A DNA stretch of 64,000 nucleotides from the NCBI RefSeq assembly GCF_001938945.1, contig NZ_MKIO01000037.1, positions 22,948-86,947 on the forward strand, in the 5' to 3' direction. Each line of letters starts with the position of its first letter. Position 1 is the first letter of the stretch. This document shows positions 44,001 through 51,765 of the stretch, piece after piece. Under the pieces are notes generated by a model. That model did not search any database. It had not been told where the DNA came from and was given only the letters and a program-made list of their open reading frames with translations. This DNA is from Xaviernesmea rhizosphaerae (GTDB lineage Bacteria; Pseudomonadota; Alphaproteobacteria; Rhizobiales; Rhizobiaceae). Both the position numbers and the translations under genes were made by a program.

Positions 44001-46578
44001 TGTCGTTGCGCCGTGGCAGGATGCTGTTGAAGAGCGAAAGCGTCGGCGCCACGAAGAGCGAGAAGATCAGCACGATCTGCCAGATCAGCGCGTCCGTCGG
44101 CTCCATATAGTACCAGCCCATGACCGAGGCGATGACCCAGGCGATCGGGATCAGCGAGCGGCGCAGGTTGTCATACATCTTCCAGCGGCCGAGCATGGAC
44201 AGGCCGTTGGAGGGATCGACGATATAGGGCAGCAGCTGCCAGTCGCCGCGCGTCCAGCGATGCTGGCGCGACATTTCGACTTCGTAGCGGATCGGGAAAT
44301 CCTCAACCAGCTCGACATCGCTCACCAGGGCGCAACGCGCCAGCGAGCCTTCGAGAAGGTCGTGGCTGAGCACCGCGTTCTCGTCGATCTTGCCGCGGAT
44401 CGCCGATTCGAAGGCGTCGACATGGTAGAGGCCCTTGCCCGTGAAGGTGCCTTCGCCGGCAATGTCCTGATAAACGTCGGAGACGGTGAAGACGTAGGGG
44501 TCGATGCCGCGATTGGCCGAGAAGATGCGCTGGAAGGCCGAGGCCTCGCTGCCCGTCGTCAGCGAAGGGGTGACGCGCGGCTGCAGGATCGAATAGCCCG
44601 AGGTGATCGCGCCGGTCTTCGGATCGATAACTGGGCGGTTGATCGGATGGTAGAGCTTGCCGACGAGCTTGGTCACCGCATCGCGCATCAGGCGCGTATC
44701 GGCATCCAGCGTCATCACATACTGGACGTTTTCAGGAACGATGTCGGCACCGGCGAGGAAGGTGGTGTCGCGGTCGCCGCGCAGGAGCAGGTTCAGCTCG
44801 TGCAGCTTGCCGCGCTTGCGCTCCCAGCCCATCCAGCAGCCTTCGCCCTCATTATAGAGCCGGCGGCGATGCAACAGGAAGAAGCGCTGGCGCCCGTCAT
44901 GGGCATAGCGCGCGGAAAGCGCGGCGATTTCCTGCTTGGCATGGTCGAGAATGTCGAGGTCATGCGCCGTCTGCTCGACCTGGCTGTCGGCCCAGTCGCT
45001 CAAAAGCGCGAAAGAGATCTCGCCCTTGGGATTGGCGAGATAGTGGACCTCGAGATTGCGCACCAGCTCGTCGACATGGTCGCGCTTGGAGATCAGGCAG
45101 GGCACGACGACGAGCGTGCGCGCCTCCGGCGGAATGCCCTCCAGGAATTCATAGCCCGAGAGCCGGGTCGGCGTGACGAACAGCGTCACCACGGTGTTGA
45201 ACAGGCCCATCGCGCCTTCCGAGGCCGGAAGCGCGAAGAGCAGCAGCATGATCAGCTTGGCGCCATCGGGAATGTCCATCGGGCTGACAAAGCCATAGAC
45301 AAGCACCATGGCGAGAACCGTCAAGATCAGGTTCGGCCCGGCAATCGCCAGCCAGTTCAGGCTGCGGGCGAAGCGGATGCACTTCTGCAGCGGCGAGGGG
45401 TCGTAGCCGATCGCCTCTTCGAGCACATTCTTGCGGCTGCCGACGAGCAGTTCGCCGACATTCGGCTCGTGCTTGAGCGTGCCGGCCTCGTAAGCCAGCT
45501 TTTCCTCGCGCACGATCCTCAGCGCCGTCTGCGTCACCTCCAGCTCTGAGGCGGAGGCGCGCTTGGCCAGCTTCTCGATCGTGGTGCGGTACTTGTTGCG
45601 CGAGCCGAAATCGAGCGCGGTGTAATCGGCGCCGTCGCGCAGCGCCTCGTCCACCTTGCTGACGCTTTCGAACCAGACGGCCCAGTCGGTGTCGTCGATC
45701 TTGCGCAGCGAGCGGATGATGTTGCTCATCGTCGCATTGCCGGAGGCGAGCCGGTTCTGCTCGGCGGCGATCGCATCCTCGATATGGCTGTTGCGCTTGT
45801 CGAGCAGGTCCTCCAGCCAGGTCATGACCACGCCTTCGCTGGCCGACCCGTCCCTCAGACGGTAGAGCAGCTGCGCGACGAAGGTATTGTCGGCGGCGAG
45901 CGCCTCGAAATCGGCAAGCAGCACCTTGACCTTTTCCGGGTCGCCGGCGCGCTCGATCTGGTCGGCCACGTCATTGGCCTTGTTGCGCATGGCGCGCGAG
46001 CGCTCGACGCGGATGGCGATGCGGCGCAGGTTCTCGATCAGGATGAAGCGGACGATCGAGGGCAGCGCCCAGAGCTCGCCGATCTTCAGCGCGCTGTGCT
46101 TCTGGAAGCCCTCCACCATGGCCGTTAGCGTGTCCTGCGTCACGGTGGAATGGGTGTGGGCGACATAGAGCCAGCCCAGCGCCATGATGCGCGGGATGGT
46201 CGTGCCGGCCACCGGCACCGTCGGCAGCTCGCGATAGAAGCGGCGGGGGAAGTCGCGCCGCACCTCCTGGATCGCCTCCTCAACGATATAGTGGTTGTCG
46301 AGCAGCCATTCCGCCGCCGGCGTGATCGACGCGCCGGCTTCGACATCGGCCGCGGTGATCTTGTAGACGCGGAAGATCTCGTTCTCGTTCTCGCGGTGGC
46401 GGGCGCGGAACTCGAAGGGGAAGAAGCCGGCCAGCGGCGGCGCCCCGTTGCGCGCCAGCGTTTCGCCCAGCGTCCTTAATTCCTCGGTCGACAGATAGGT
46501 CGAGCGGATGGAATCGTTGTAATCGACCGGGAGAGGTTGCGCGTCTCGCGCGGCAGTCTGCGGGGTATTAAGGGCCAT
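38086..46578 (-). CDS. ndvB: Cyclic beta-1,2-glucan synthase (NdvB/ChvB)
   Basis: 2830 aa, the expected length. From the ATG at 46578 (no good ribosome-binding site): N-terminal region, membrane helices (about 425-500 and 870-1050), the GT84 glycosyltransferase domain with D625-A-D627 in MTLDADTRL and the Q-x-x-R-W-like QHRWTRGDWQ, then glycoamylase-like and GH94 phosphorylase-like domains; D2526-W-N-D2529-G-M holds the GH94 acid/base motif. The enzyme initiates on itself, elongates, controls chain length and cyclises periplasmic beta-1,2-glucan, needed for osmoadaptation and plant interaction. Followed by a stable hairpin and opgC; preceded by two palindromes. Confidence 0.97.
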   Translation of the reverse strand: MALNTPQTAARDAQPLPVDYNDSIRSTYLSTEELRTLGETLARNGAPPLAGFFPFEFRARHRENENEIFRVYKITAADVEAGASITPAAEWLLDNHYIVEEAIQEVRRDFPRRFYRELPTVPVAGTTIPRIMALGWLYVAHTHSTVTQDTLTAMVEGFQKHSALKIGELWALPSIVRFILIENLRRIAIRVERSRAMRNKANDVADQIERAGDPEKVKVLLADFEALAADNTFVAQLLYRLRDGSASEGVVMTWLEDLLDKRNSHIEDAIAAEQNRLASGNATMSNIIRSLRKIDDTDWAVWFESVSKVDEALRDGADYTALDFGSRNKYRTTIEKLAKRASASELEVTQTALRIVREEKLAYEAGTLKHEPNVGELLVGSRKNVLEEAIGYDPSPLQKCIRFARSLNWLAIAGPNLILTVLAMVLVYGFVSPMDIPDGAKLIMLLLFALPASEGAMGLFNTVVTLFVTPTRLSGYEFLEGIPPEARTLVVVPCLISKRDHVDELVRNLEVHYLANPKGEISFALLSDWADSQVEQTAHDLDILDHAKQEIAALSARYAHDGRQRFFLLHRRRLYNEGEGCWMGWERKRGKLHELNLLLRGDRDTTFLAGADIVPENVQYVMTLDADTRLMRDAVTKLVGKLYHPINRPVIDPKTGAITSGYSILQPRVTPSLTTGSEASAFQRIFSANRGIDPYVFTVSDVYQDIAGEGTFTGKGLYHVDAFESAIRGKIDENAVLSHDLLEGSLARCALVSDVELVEDFPIRYEVEMSRQHRWTRGDWQLLPYIVDPSNGLSMLGRWKMYDNLRRSLIPIAWVIASVMGWYYMEPTDALIWQIVLIFSLFVAPTLSLFNSILPRRNDIVARAHLHAVLSEVRAANAQVALRIVFIAHGAAMMADAIVRAIYRTFVSRKLMLEWRTAAQVQSSSSGSVADYYRSMWTAPVIAAVSVLIAAVSDTGLPYIGLPFVAIWALSPAIAWLVSQSAETEDQLVVSEESKAELRLIARRTWRYYDEFVTEKQSFLPPDNFQEIPHPILAERTSPTNIGVYLLSVMSARDFGWIGFEETVRRLEETIGTLDAMPKFRGHLFNWYTTNPLAPMEPRYISAVDSGNLAGHLIAVSSMCRDWAEAPSAHVQGNLDGIGDVAGILLETLADLPDDRRTVRPLRRHLEERISGFQNALDAVKREREFASIRVINLAVLARDIEKLALNLNHEIKSEKSGEINRWANLLVKTCEAHIADGVFDLSAIETLRERLVVLRDRARDLAFSMDFSFLFRPERRLLSIGYRVATGELDEACYDLLASEARLTSLFAIAKGDLPTEHWYKLGRPVVPIGSRGALVSWSGSMFEYLMPPLVMQERYGGILNQTNNLVVREQMNHGRRLGTPWGISEAAFNARDHELTYQYTNFGVPTLGLKRGLGQNAVIAPYASILASMYDPKAALANLKRLRAVGALGPYGYYDAVDYTPTRVPEGKTCAVVRNYYAHHHGMSIAAVANVVFNGRLREWFHADPVIEAAELLLQEKAPRDIPIMNAKREPESLGKGQADLLRPEVRSIVNPLVKDRETVFLSNGHYSVMLTATGAGYSRWNGQTVVRWKPDPVEDRTGTFLFLRDTATGQWWSATAEPRRAEGEKASTKFGDDKAEFIKVVGDLTSEVECIVATEHDAEGRRLTLVNTGTEDRFIEVTSYAEPVLTTDDTDSAHPLFSKMFLKTEIDPKGDVIRVVRNKRAANEPDMMVAHLITDSAGASRQTEAETDRRRFIGPGRTLAEARAFDGDVKLSGTDGFTLDPVMALRRTVRVPAGKKVKVILWTIAAPSRSELDAAVERYRHAASFDQELIQAWTRAQVQMRHVGITSQEAASFQMLARYLVYPDMHLRADAAFVESGLGPQSALWPLAISGDFPIVLVRINDDIDLNIAREALRGQEFLRTRGVIVDVVILNERASSYVQDTQHALDGMCEAMRMRAIGDGGRQHIFAVRRDTMEPATYSALLAAARAVFHARNGKISDQITRAEALYAKPVVAKEDAPLPLAALPPVDLSRKPASVSGEDLDYWNGYGGFTRDGAEYVTRLTGGETTPHPWINVISNERFGFHVSADGAAFSWSRNSRDYQLTPWSNDVVGNRPGEAIFLRDLDRGSVHAPYASLSRRQDVVFETRHGLGYSVFTSRQDELTIEVTQTVHASRPVKAVQLVVVNDGRETRRLRAYAYAEWVLGNNRAKTAPFIVPHYDDASGAVMAANPYSIDYGQRTAFLASSETPSSHTASRREFLGGFGAIQAPQAVLDGAKLSGATAIDGDPCAAIAIDLTLAPGARQALTLYLGDGDDRAEALGHLEAVKGEAFDDLLDQAKRFWADFTAHVQVETPDAAFNNLVNRWLPYQSLGCRILARSAFYQASGAYGFRDQLQDTLAFIGHRPELARAQILNAAARQFKEGDVLHWWLPGTGAGVRTLISDDVVWLGYAVNSFCTATGTTDILDAQIPFIEGDPLEPGQHDRFFQPKVSEEVASLYEHCAIALDLAIKRTGENGLPLILGGDWNDGMNRVGIEGRGTSVWLGWFLAATLRPFIAIARSRGDEARASHWSAHLDSLKASLEQAGWDGAYYRRGTYDDGTPLGTADSDECRIDSIAQSWSVLSGEGDPARAAEAMDAVLANLADEQHQIIRLFTPPLSGTEQDPGYIKAYPPGVRENGGQYTHAATWVVLALARLKRSEDAWKAFSMLNPVNHALDRPSADLYRVEPYVVAADIYGDGALTGRGGWTWYTGSAAWLYRAAVEGILGVTRQGGRLVVDPAIPDHWEGFAITLMVEGRARRIEVRRDGQGAFEVTLDHAAIKNAQEGLLL

Positions 46579-46646
46579 GGGTGCGGGTTCTAGCGTCCGA
46601 ACGAGAGGTTGGCGGGTCCGGCAAGGGCCGGGTCTAGCGGTCTGAC

Positions 46647-46673
46647 CGAAACAGATGGGGCCCATCTGTTTCG
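46647..46673. promoter_or_regulatory. Perfect palindrome upstream of ndvB, copy 1
   Basis: Arms CGAAACAGATGGG and CCCATCTGTTTCG, 13 bp each around one central base. The core ACAGATGGGGCCCATCTGT matches the core of the second palindrome in 17 of 19 bases. It lies 69 bp from the ndvB start codon, within the likely leader or promoter. Confidence 0.7.
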
Positions 46674-46708
46674 AAAAGTCAGCCCACAAGCTATGGGTCT
46701 GGTAGGGC

Positions 46709-46749
46709 GATTTACCCTGACAGATGAGGACCATCTGTCAGGGTAAATC
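46709..46749. promoter_or_regulatory. Perfect palindrome upstream of ndvB, copy 2
   Basis: Arms GATTTACCCTGACAGATG and CATCTGTCAGGGTAAATC, 18 bp each, with loop AGGAC. Core ACAGATGAGGACCATCTGT. Centre-to-centre distance to copy 1 is 69 bp. It could be an operator, a leader hairpin, or a dispersed palindromic repeat. Confidence 0.7.
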
Positions 46750-47302
46750 ACACCACGGGGTCATGCCCTGCCTGCGCCGGCCTCCGGCTGCGGCCACGAA
46801 GGGCCGCAGGACAGAGGGTCCGACGCGACGAAAGGCCTGGGCCAGGCAACCAGCGCGGGATGCGCCGGCGCCCCGCCCACCCGCTCGGCCCGTCTTCGGC
46901 CTTGCGGGCTTCGGCATCCCGTCTGCACTGTCGGCGCGAATGGCTGACTAGCGGCGCAGATAGGGGCGAGGAATTCGTATTCAAGCGAAGATCGATGTTG
47001 TTCTACTGCATAATCCCGGAAACCGGAAGGTGCGTCTCCATAAAATTACATAGTGAATTCAACATTCTAAAGCGCTCTTCCAGGGGGTTTGGAGCCAATT
47101 TTCATCTCCTCTCGAGCGCAGGCGGATCATCATGGCCCCTCCCCTAGCGTCCTGCCCCTAGCTTCACGGTTGCGTGAGCTGGATGCCACCCGCTCGCGGC
47201 GCCTTTATGGCAAGCTGCGGAATTCACAGGCGCATTTCAATCGGGACATTTCGGGGGGGGGGGACGCGGCGGCGGGCTCGATGATACGGCCGATCCTCAT
47301 GG

Positions 47303-48214
47303 CTACGCCGCGCCGCTGGCCGGACTGATCTGTGTGGCGATCCAGGCGCAGAAGGCCTGGGCCGGTCCGTTGCCGGTCTTCCCCTCGGGCACGACGAGAT
47401 AATAGTCGTTTTCCGTGCGCATCGGCCGCTCGAAGACCACCTCCAGCGCGCCGCTCGCCAGTTCCTGCTCGATCAGGTAGCGCGGAACCAGGGCAAAGCC
47501 GAGACCGGCCACGGCCGCCTCGATCACCATGGAGAACTGGTCGAAGCGGTTGCCGCGATAGGCGCCGCCGGTCTCCGCGCCGTTCCCCTCGAGCCATTCG
47601 GCCCAGAGCTTCGGCCGGGTGGCGAGCTGGAGCAGCGGCCCGCGCGCAAGATCGGCGGGAGCCTGCGGCCGCCCGAGAGAAAAGCGCGAGGGCGCAGCCA
47701 CCGGCAGGATGATCTCGCTGCACAGATAGATGCAATGGGCATGGGCCCAGACCGGCTGGCCATAATGAATGGCGAGATCGAAGCTCTCCTCGGCGAAATC
47801 GAAAGGCTGGGAGCGCGAGGCGACGCTGAGCGTGACGCCGGGATGGCGGGCGAGAAAATCCGGCAGGCGCGGCGTCAGCCAGCGGCTGCCGAAGGTCGGC
47901 AGCGTGGCGAGCGCCAGCGCCCCTTCGGCCTGGGCCGAGCCCATGGCCTTGAGCATCAGCGCTTCCGACTGGTTGAGAAGCCGGCGGACCTCCGGCAAAA
48001 GCTTGGCCCCGCCCTCCGACAGCACCACGCGCTGGCGCACCCGCTGGAACAGCAGCGTGCCGATCTGGTTTTCCAGATCCTTGATCTGGCGGCTGACCGC
48101 GCTCTGCGTCAGGCTGAGCTCGGCCGCGGCCTGGGTGAAGCTGCCATGGCGCGCCGCGCATTCGAAGGCCTGCAGCGTGGCGATGTCGGGAACCAGGCGC
48201 CGGCTCAACTTCAT
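47303..48214 (-). CDS. LysR-family transcriptional regulator (GcvA-like)
   Basis: 303 aa from the ATG at 48214, with GAGG upstream. N-terminal winged HTH (about 1-65: LQAFECAARHGSFTQAAAELSLTQSAVSRQI) and a type 2 periplasmic-binding-like effector domain (about 95-300) with the SFDLAIHYG motif common in GcvA-like members. Divergent from the 2-oxoadipate dioxygenase and piperideine-6-carboxylate dehydrogenase genes, so it most likely controls lysine breakdown with a pathway intermediate as effector. Confidence 0.88.
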   Translation of the reverse strand: MKLSRRLVPDIATLQAFECAARHGSFTQAAAELSLTQSAVSRQIKDLENQIGTLLFQRVRQRVVLSEGGAKLLPEVRRLLNQSEALMLKAMGSAQAEGALALATLPTFGSRWLTPRLPDFLARHPGVTLSVASRSQPFDFAEESFDLAIHYGQPVWAHAHCIYLCSEIILPVAAPSRFSLGRPQAPADLARGPLLQLATRPKLWAEWLEGNGAETGGAYRGNRFDQFSMVIEAAVAGLGFALVPRYLIEQELASGALEVVFERPMRTENDYYLVVPEGKTGNGPAQAFCAWIATQISPASGAA

Positions 48215-48451
48215 TCCATCCTCGCATGACGATAGTCGGATCCATTGCAAGCGGTGCGGTCTTTCCGAGGATATGATACGTTTTCAGAATGACCGGCTCG
48301 CCAAGCCCTCTTTAGCGCCAATTACGCCGGACCGAAATCGGTCATCGGCGAGAAAGACCGGGACAGGCCCGGCGAACGGGACATGGCGGCCGTCACAAGA
48401 TCGGCAATGCCCGCCGATCAACACCACAAGACGCCCGAGGGAGGGAACATC

Positions 48452-49864
48452 ATGACACATGCCGTTTCGACCACGAAGGATCTCGTCAGCAGCGACTTTA
48501 TCCGCAGCGCCTTCTCGCGCGCCATGTCCGCCATGTACAAGACGGAAGTGCCGGCCTATGGCACGCTGATGACGCTGGTGGCTGATGTGAACGCGGAGAC
48601 GCTTGCCGCCCGGCCGGAGCTTGCCGCCCAGCTTTCCGAGACCGACACGCTGGAGCGCATTTCCGAGGAGCGCCACGGCGCCATCCGCCTGGGCACGCCG
48701 CAGGAGCTGGCCACCATGCGCCGGCTGTTTGCCGTGATGGGCATGATGCCGGTGGGCTATTACGACCTGTCGACCGCAGGCGTGCCGGTGCATTCCACCG
48801 CTTTCCGCCCGGTGGGCGATGCCGCGCTGAAGCGCAATCCCTTCCGCGTTTTCACCTCGCTCCTGCGCCTCGACCTGATCGCCGATCCGGCCCTGCGCGC
48901 CGAGGCCGAGGCGGTGCTGTCCAAGCGCCAGATCTTCACGCCCGGCGTGCTCTCGCTGATCGAGACCGCCGAGCGCGAAGGCGGCCTGACCGAGGCCGAA
49001 GCGGACCGCTTCGTCACCGAAGCGCTGGAAACCTTCCGCTGGCATGACCGCGCCATCGTCAGCCCCGCGCTGTACAAGCGCCTGCACGGCGCCCATCGCC
49101 TGATCGCCGACGTCGTCTCCTTCAAGGGGCCACACATCAACCACCTGACGCCGCGCACGCTCGACATCGACCGCGTGCAGGCCTTGATGCCCGAGCGCGG
49201 CATCGCGCCCAAGGCCGTGGTGGAAGGTCCGCCGACCCGCGCCTGTCCGATCCTGCTGCGCCAGACCTCGTTCAAGGCGCTGGAGGAGCCGGTCTCCTTC
49301 GAGGCGGAGGACGGACGCTGGGTGCCCGGTTCGCACACCGCCCGCTTCGGCGAGATCGAGCAGCGAGGCCTGGCGCTGACGCCCAAGGGCCGGGCGCTCT
49401 ACGACCAGCTGCTCGATCGCTCCCGCGCCATCGTCCGCCCGGCCGCGGACGGCTCCAATGCCGGCGAATACGAAGCGGCGCTCAAGCAGGCCTTCACCGA
49501 TTTCCCCGATGATTGGGAAGCAATCCGCAAGGCCGGGCTCGGCTACTTCGCCTATCGCCTGACGCCGAAAGGCCGCGCCGGTGTTCCTGTGACGGGCGAA
49601 CTCGAAAGCCTCATTGCCAGCGGCCACATCGTTGCCGATCCGATCGTCTACGAAGACTTCCTGCCGGTGAGCGCCGCCGGGATCTTCCAGTCCAATCTCG
49701 GCGACGATGCCGCCCAGGACTTCGTCGCGAGCCCAAACCAGGTGATGTTCGAGCGCGATCTCGGCGCATCCGTGCTCAACGAGTTCGACCATTATGCCGC
49801 GATCGAACAGGCTTCGATCGATGCCTGCCTCGCCGCGCTTGCCGGTGCCCGCGCGGCGGAATGA
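48452..49864 (+). CDS. hglS: 2-oxoadipate dioxygenase/decarboxylase (HglS/YdcJ, DUF1338)
   Basis: 470 aa from the ATG at 48452 (GAGGGAGGGA upstream). VOC-fold, Fe(II)-dependent enzyme that converts 2-oxoadipate to D-2-hydroxyglutarate in lysine catabolism. The expected metal ligands are visible: H75 in EERHGAIR, H231 in HINHLTPR and a Glu in RFGEIEQRG (301 or 303). The DUF1338 pattern with FQSNLG and the C-terminal FERDLG are present. Followed 274 bp later by the piperideine-6-carboxylate dehydrogenase gene. Confidence 0.88.
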   Translation: MTHAVSTTKDLVSSDFIRSAFSRAMSAMYKTEVPAYGTLMTLVADVNAETLAARPELAAQLSETDTLERISEERHGAIRLGTPQELATMRRLFAVMGMMPVGYYDLSTAGVPVHSTAFRPVGDAALKRNPFRVFTSLLRLDLIADPALRAEAEAVLSKRQIFTPGVLSLIETAEREGGLTEAEADRFVTEALETFRWHDRAIVSPALYKRLHGAHRLIADVVSFKGPHINHLTPRTLDIDRVQALMPERGIAPKAVVEGPPTRACPILLRQTSFKALEEPVSFEAEDGRWVPGSHTARFGEIEQRGLALTPKGRALYDQLLDRSRAIVRPAADGSNAGEYEAALKQAFTDFPDDWEAIRKAGLGYFAYRLTPKGRAGVPVTGELESLIASGHIVADPIVYEDFLPVSAAGIFQSNLGDDAAQDFVASPNQVMFERDLGASVLNEFDHYAAIEQASIDACLAALAGARAAE

Positions 49865-49899
49865 GCGGCGCAGTGACAAGACGATAAAGGCGGGCGGTC

Positions 49900-49994
49900 G
49901 CCCCCTCATCTGCCTGCCGCTCGATACGCAGTGGGAAAGGCGCTTGAGGCACTGTTCTCCTCTCCCCACCGGGAAGAGGGCAGGGTGAGGGGGC
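49900..49994. repeat. Imperfect inverted-repeat element between hglS and amaB genes
   Basis: GCCCCCTCATCTGCCTGCC at one end and GGGCAGGGTGAGGGGGC at the other are imperfect inverted repeats; CCTCTCCCC-ACC-GGGAAGAGG forms an inner stem. Elements beginning CCCCTCATCTGCCTGCC are a common dispersed repeat in rhizobial genomes as I recall; this looks like a degenerate member. Confidence 0.5.
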
Positions 49995-50138
49995 TTAACC
50001 GCGTTGCCTTGTCCTTTGAAAAAGCCGCAGCATGCGCCCCATGAACCCTCCGCCGACAGACGCGATCTGGCCCGGCGGCATCCATCCTCTTCAGGCCGGC
50101 ACCGCCTTCGAGCCGGCCACCTCTTCAAGGAGATCCCG

Positions 50139-51686
50139 ATGAACATCGCGACCAATCCGCTCGACCTTAAAAGCGAAACCGTCGCCCTTCTTGCCGCCCT
50201 CGGCGTCGATGCCGCGGCCTTTACCCGCGGCGACATGGCCTCGCGCACGCCTGTCACCGGCGAAGTGATCGCCCAGCTGCCGACCGACAGCGCCGAGGAG
50301 GCCAAGGCCAAGATCGATGCGGCCGACGCCGCCTTCCGCGCCTGGCGCCAGGTGCCGGCCCCGCGTCGTGGCGAGCTGGTGCGCCTGCTCGGCGAAGAGC
50401 TGCGCGCCCATAAGGCCGATCTCGGCCGGCTGGTCTCAATCGAAGCCGGCAAGATCCCGTCGGAAGGCCTGGGCGAAGTGCAGGAGATGATCGACATCTG
50501 CGATTTCGCCGTCGGTCTCTCCCGCCAGCTTTACGGCCTGACGATCGCCACCGAGCGCCCCGGCCACCGGATGATGGAAAGCTGGCACCCGCTCGGTGTC
50601 GTCGGCATCATCTCCGCCTTCAACTTCCCCGTCGCCGTCTGGTCGTGGAATGCGGCGCTGGCCTTGGTCTGCGGCGACAGCGTCGTCTGGAAGCCGTCGG
50701 AAAAGACCCCGCTGACCGCGCTCGCCTGCCAGGCGATCCTCGCGCGCGCCATCGCCCGCTTCGGCAAGGATGCGCCGGAAGGCCTGTCCCAGGTGCTGAT
50801 CGGCGGGCGCGAGATCGGCGAGGTGCTGGTCGATCATCCCAAGGTGCCGCTTGTCTCGGCCACCGGCTCCACCCGCATGGGCCGCGAGGTCGGTCCTCGT
50901 CTCGCCAAGCGCTTCGCCCGTGCCGTTCTCGAACTCGGCGGCAACAATGGCGGCATCGTCTGCCCCTCGGCCGATCTCGACATGGCGCTGCGCGCCATCG
51001 CCTTCGGCGCCATGGGCACGGCCGGCCAGCGCTGCACCACGCTGCGCCGCCTCTTCGTGCATGAAAGCGTCTACGACCAGCTCGTGCCGCGGCTGAAGAA
51101 GGCCTATGAGAGCGTGTCGGTCGGCAATCCGCTGACCTCGTCGGCCCTCGTCGGCCCGCTGATCGACAAACAGGCTTACGACGCCATGCAGAAGGCGCTT
51201 GAAGAGGCAAAATCCGGCACCAGCGGCGGCAGCGGCAGCGTTGTCGGCGGCACCCGCGTCGATACCGGCGCACCGGATGCCTATTATGTCCGCCCCGCGC
51301 TGGTCGAAATGCCCGCCCAGACCGGCCCTGTGCTGGAAGAGACCTTCGCGCCGATCCTCTATGTGATGAAATACAGCGATTTCGACGCAGCGCTCGCCGA
51401 TCACAATGCGGTGGCTGCCGGCCTCTCCTCCTCGATCTTCACGCTGAACATGCAGGAGGCCGAGCGCTTCCTGGCGGCGGACGGCTCGGATTGCGGCATT
51501 GCCAACGTCAATATCGGCACTTCGGGCGCCGAGATCGGCGGGGCCTTCGGCGGCGAGAAGGAAACCGGCGGCGGCCGCGAATCCGGCTCGGATTCCTGGA
51601 AGGCCTATATGCGCCGCGCCACCAACACCATCAACTATTCGAAGGCCCTGCCTCTGGCACAGGGCGTGTCCTTCGATATCGAATGA
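50139..51686 (+). CDS. amaB: L-piperideine-6-carboxylate / alpha-aminoadipic semialdehyde dehydrogenase (ALDH7, AmaB)
   Basis: 515 aa from the ATG at 50139 (AAGGAG 7 bp upstream). ALDH7 features: GVVGIISAFNFPVAVWSWNA, ELGGNNGGIV, and catalytic C299 in GTAGQRCTTLRRL, ending KETGGGRESGSDSWKAYMRR. It oxidises 2-aminoadipate semialdehyde (from lysine or pipecolate) to 2-aminoadipate with NAD+. With the 2-oxoadipate dioxygenase upstream it covers two steps; the transaminase and front-end lysine enzymes are not in the window. A strong hairpin follows the stop. Confidence 0.92.
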   Translation: MNIATNPLDLKSETVALLAALGVDAAAFTRGDMASRTPVTGEVIAQLPTDSAEEAKAKIDAADAAFRAWRQVPAPRRGELVRLLGEELRAHKADLGRLVSIEAGKIPSEGLGEVQEMIDICDFAVGLSRQLYGLTIATERPGHRMMESWHPLGVVGIISAFNFPVAVWSWNAALALVCGDSVVWKPSEKTPLTALACQAILARAIARFGKDAPEGLSQVLIGGREIGEVLVDHPKVPLVSATGSTRMGREVGPRLAKRFARAVLELGGNNGGIVCPSADLDMALRAIAFGAMGTAGQRCTTLRRLFVHESVYDQLVPRLKKAYESVSVGNPLTSSALVGPLIDKQAYDAMQKALEEAKSGTSGGSGSVVGGTRVDTGAPDAYYVRPALVEMPAQTGPVLEETFAPILYVMKYSDFDAALADHNAVAAGLSSSIFTLNMQEAERFLAADGSDCGIANVNIGTSGAEIGGAFGGEKETGGGRESGSDSWKAYMRRATNTINYSKALPLAQGVSFDIE

Positions 51687-51695
51687 TCCGCAACA

Positions 51696-51724
51696 GGCCG
51701 CCCGCGTACTTCGCGCGGGCGGCC
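51696..51724 (+). terminator. GC-rich hairpin after amaB
   Basis: GGCCGCCCGCG pairs with CGCGGGCGGCC over 11 bp around TACTTCG, 9 bp after the stop codon. No long T-run follows (ATTCATG), so termination would be partial or factor-aided. Confidence 0.6.
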
Positions 51725-51765
51725 ATTCATGCTATGACACAGCCTTCGAACCTGGGATGCCTGTC

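Larger units (their letters stand above)
46579..47302. other. 724-bp region upstream of ndvB
   Basis: No convincing gene. It holds two palindromes (listed), an AT-richer stretch at about 46975-47090 that could contain the ndvB promoter, and a run of eleven G at 47253-47263 near the end of the LysR gene. Confidence 0.5.

Noticed and set aside
47205..48245. Second long minus-strand frame overlapping the LysR gene, suggesting a frameshift at the G-run
   Set aside because: The LysR protein is complete in one frame and ends before the G-run; the other frame is a shadow.
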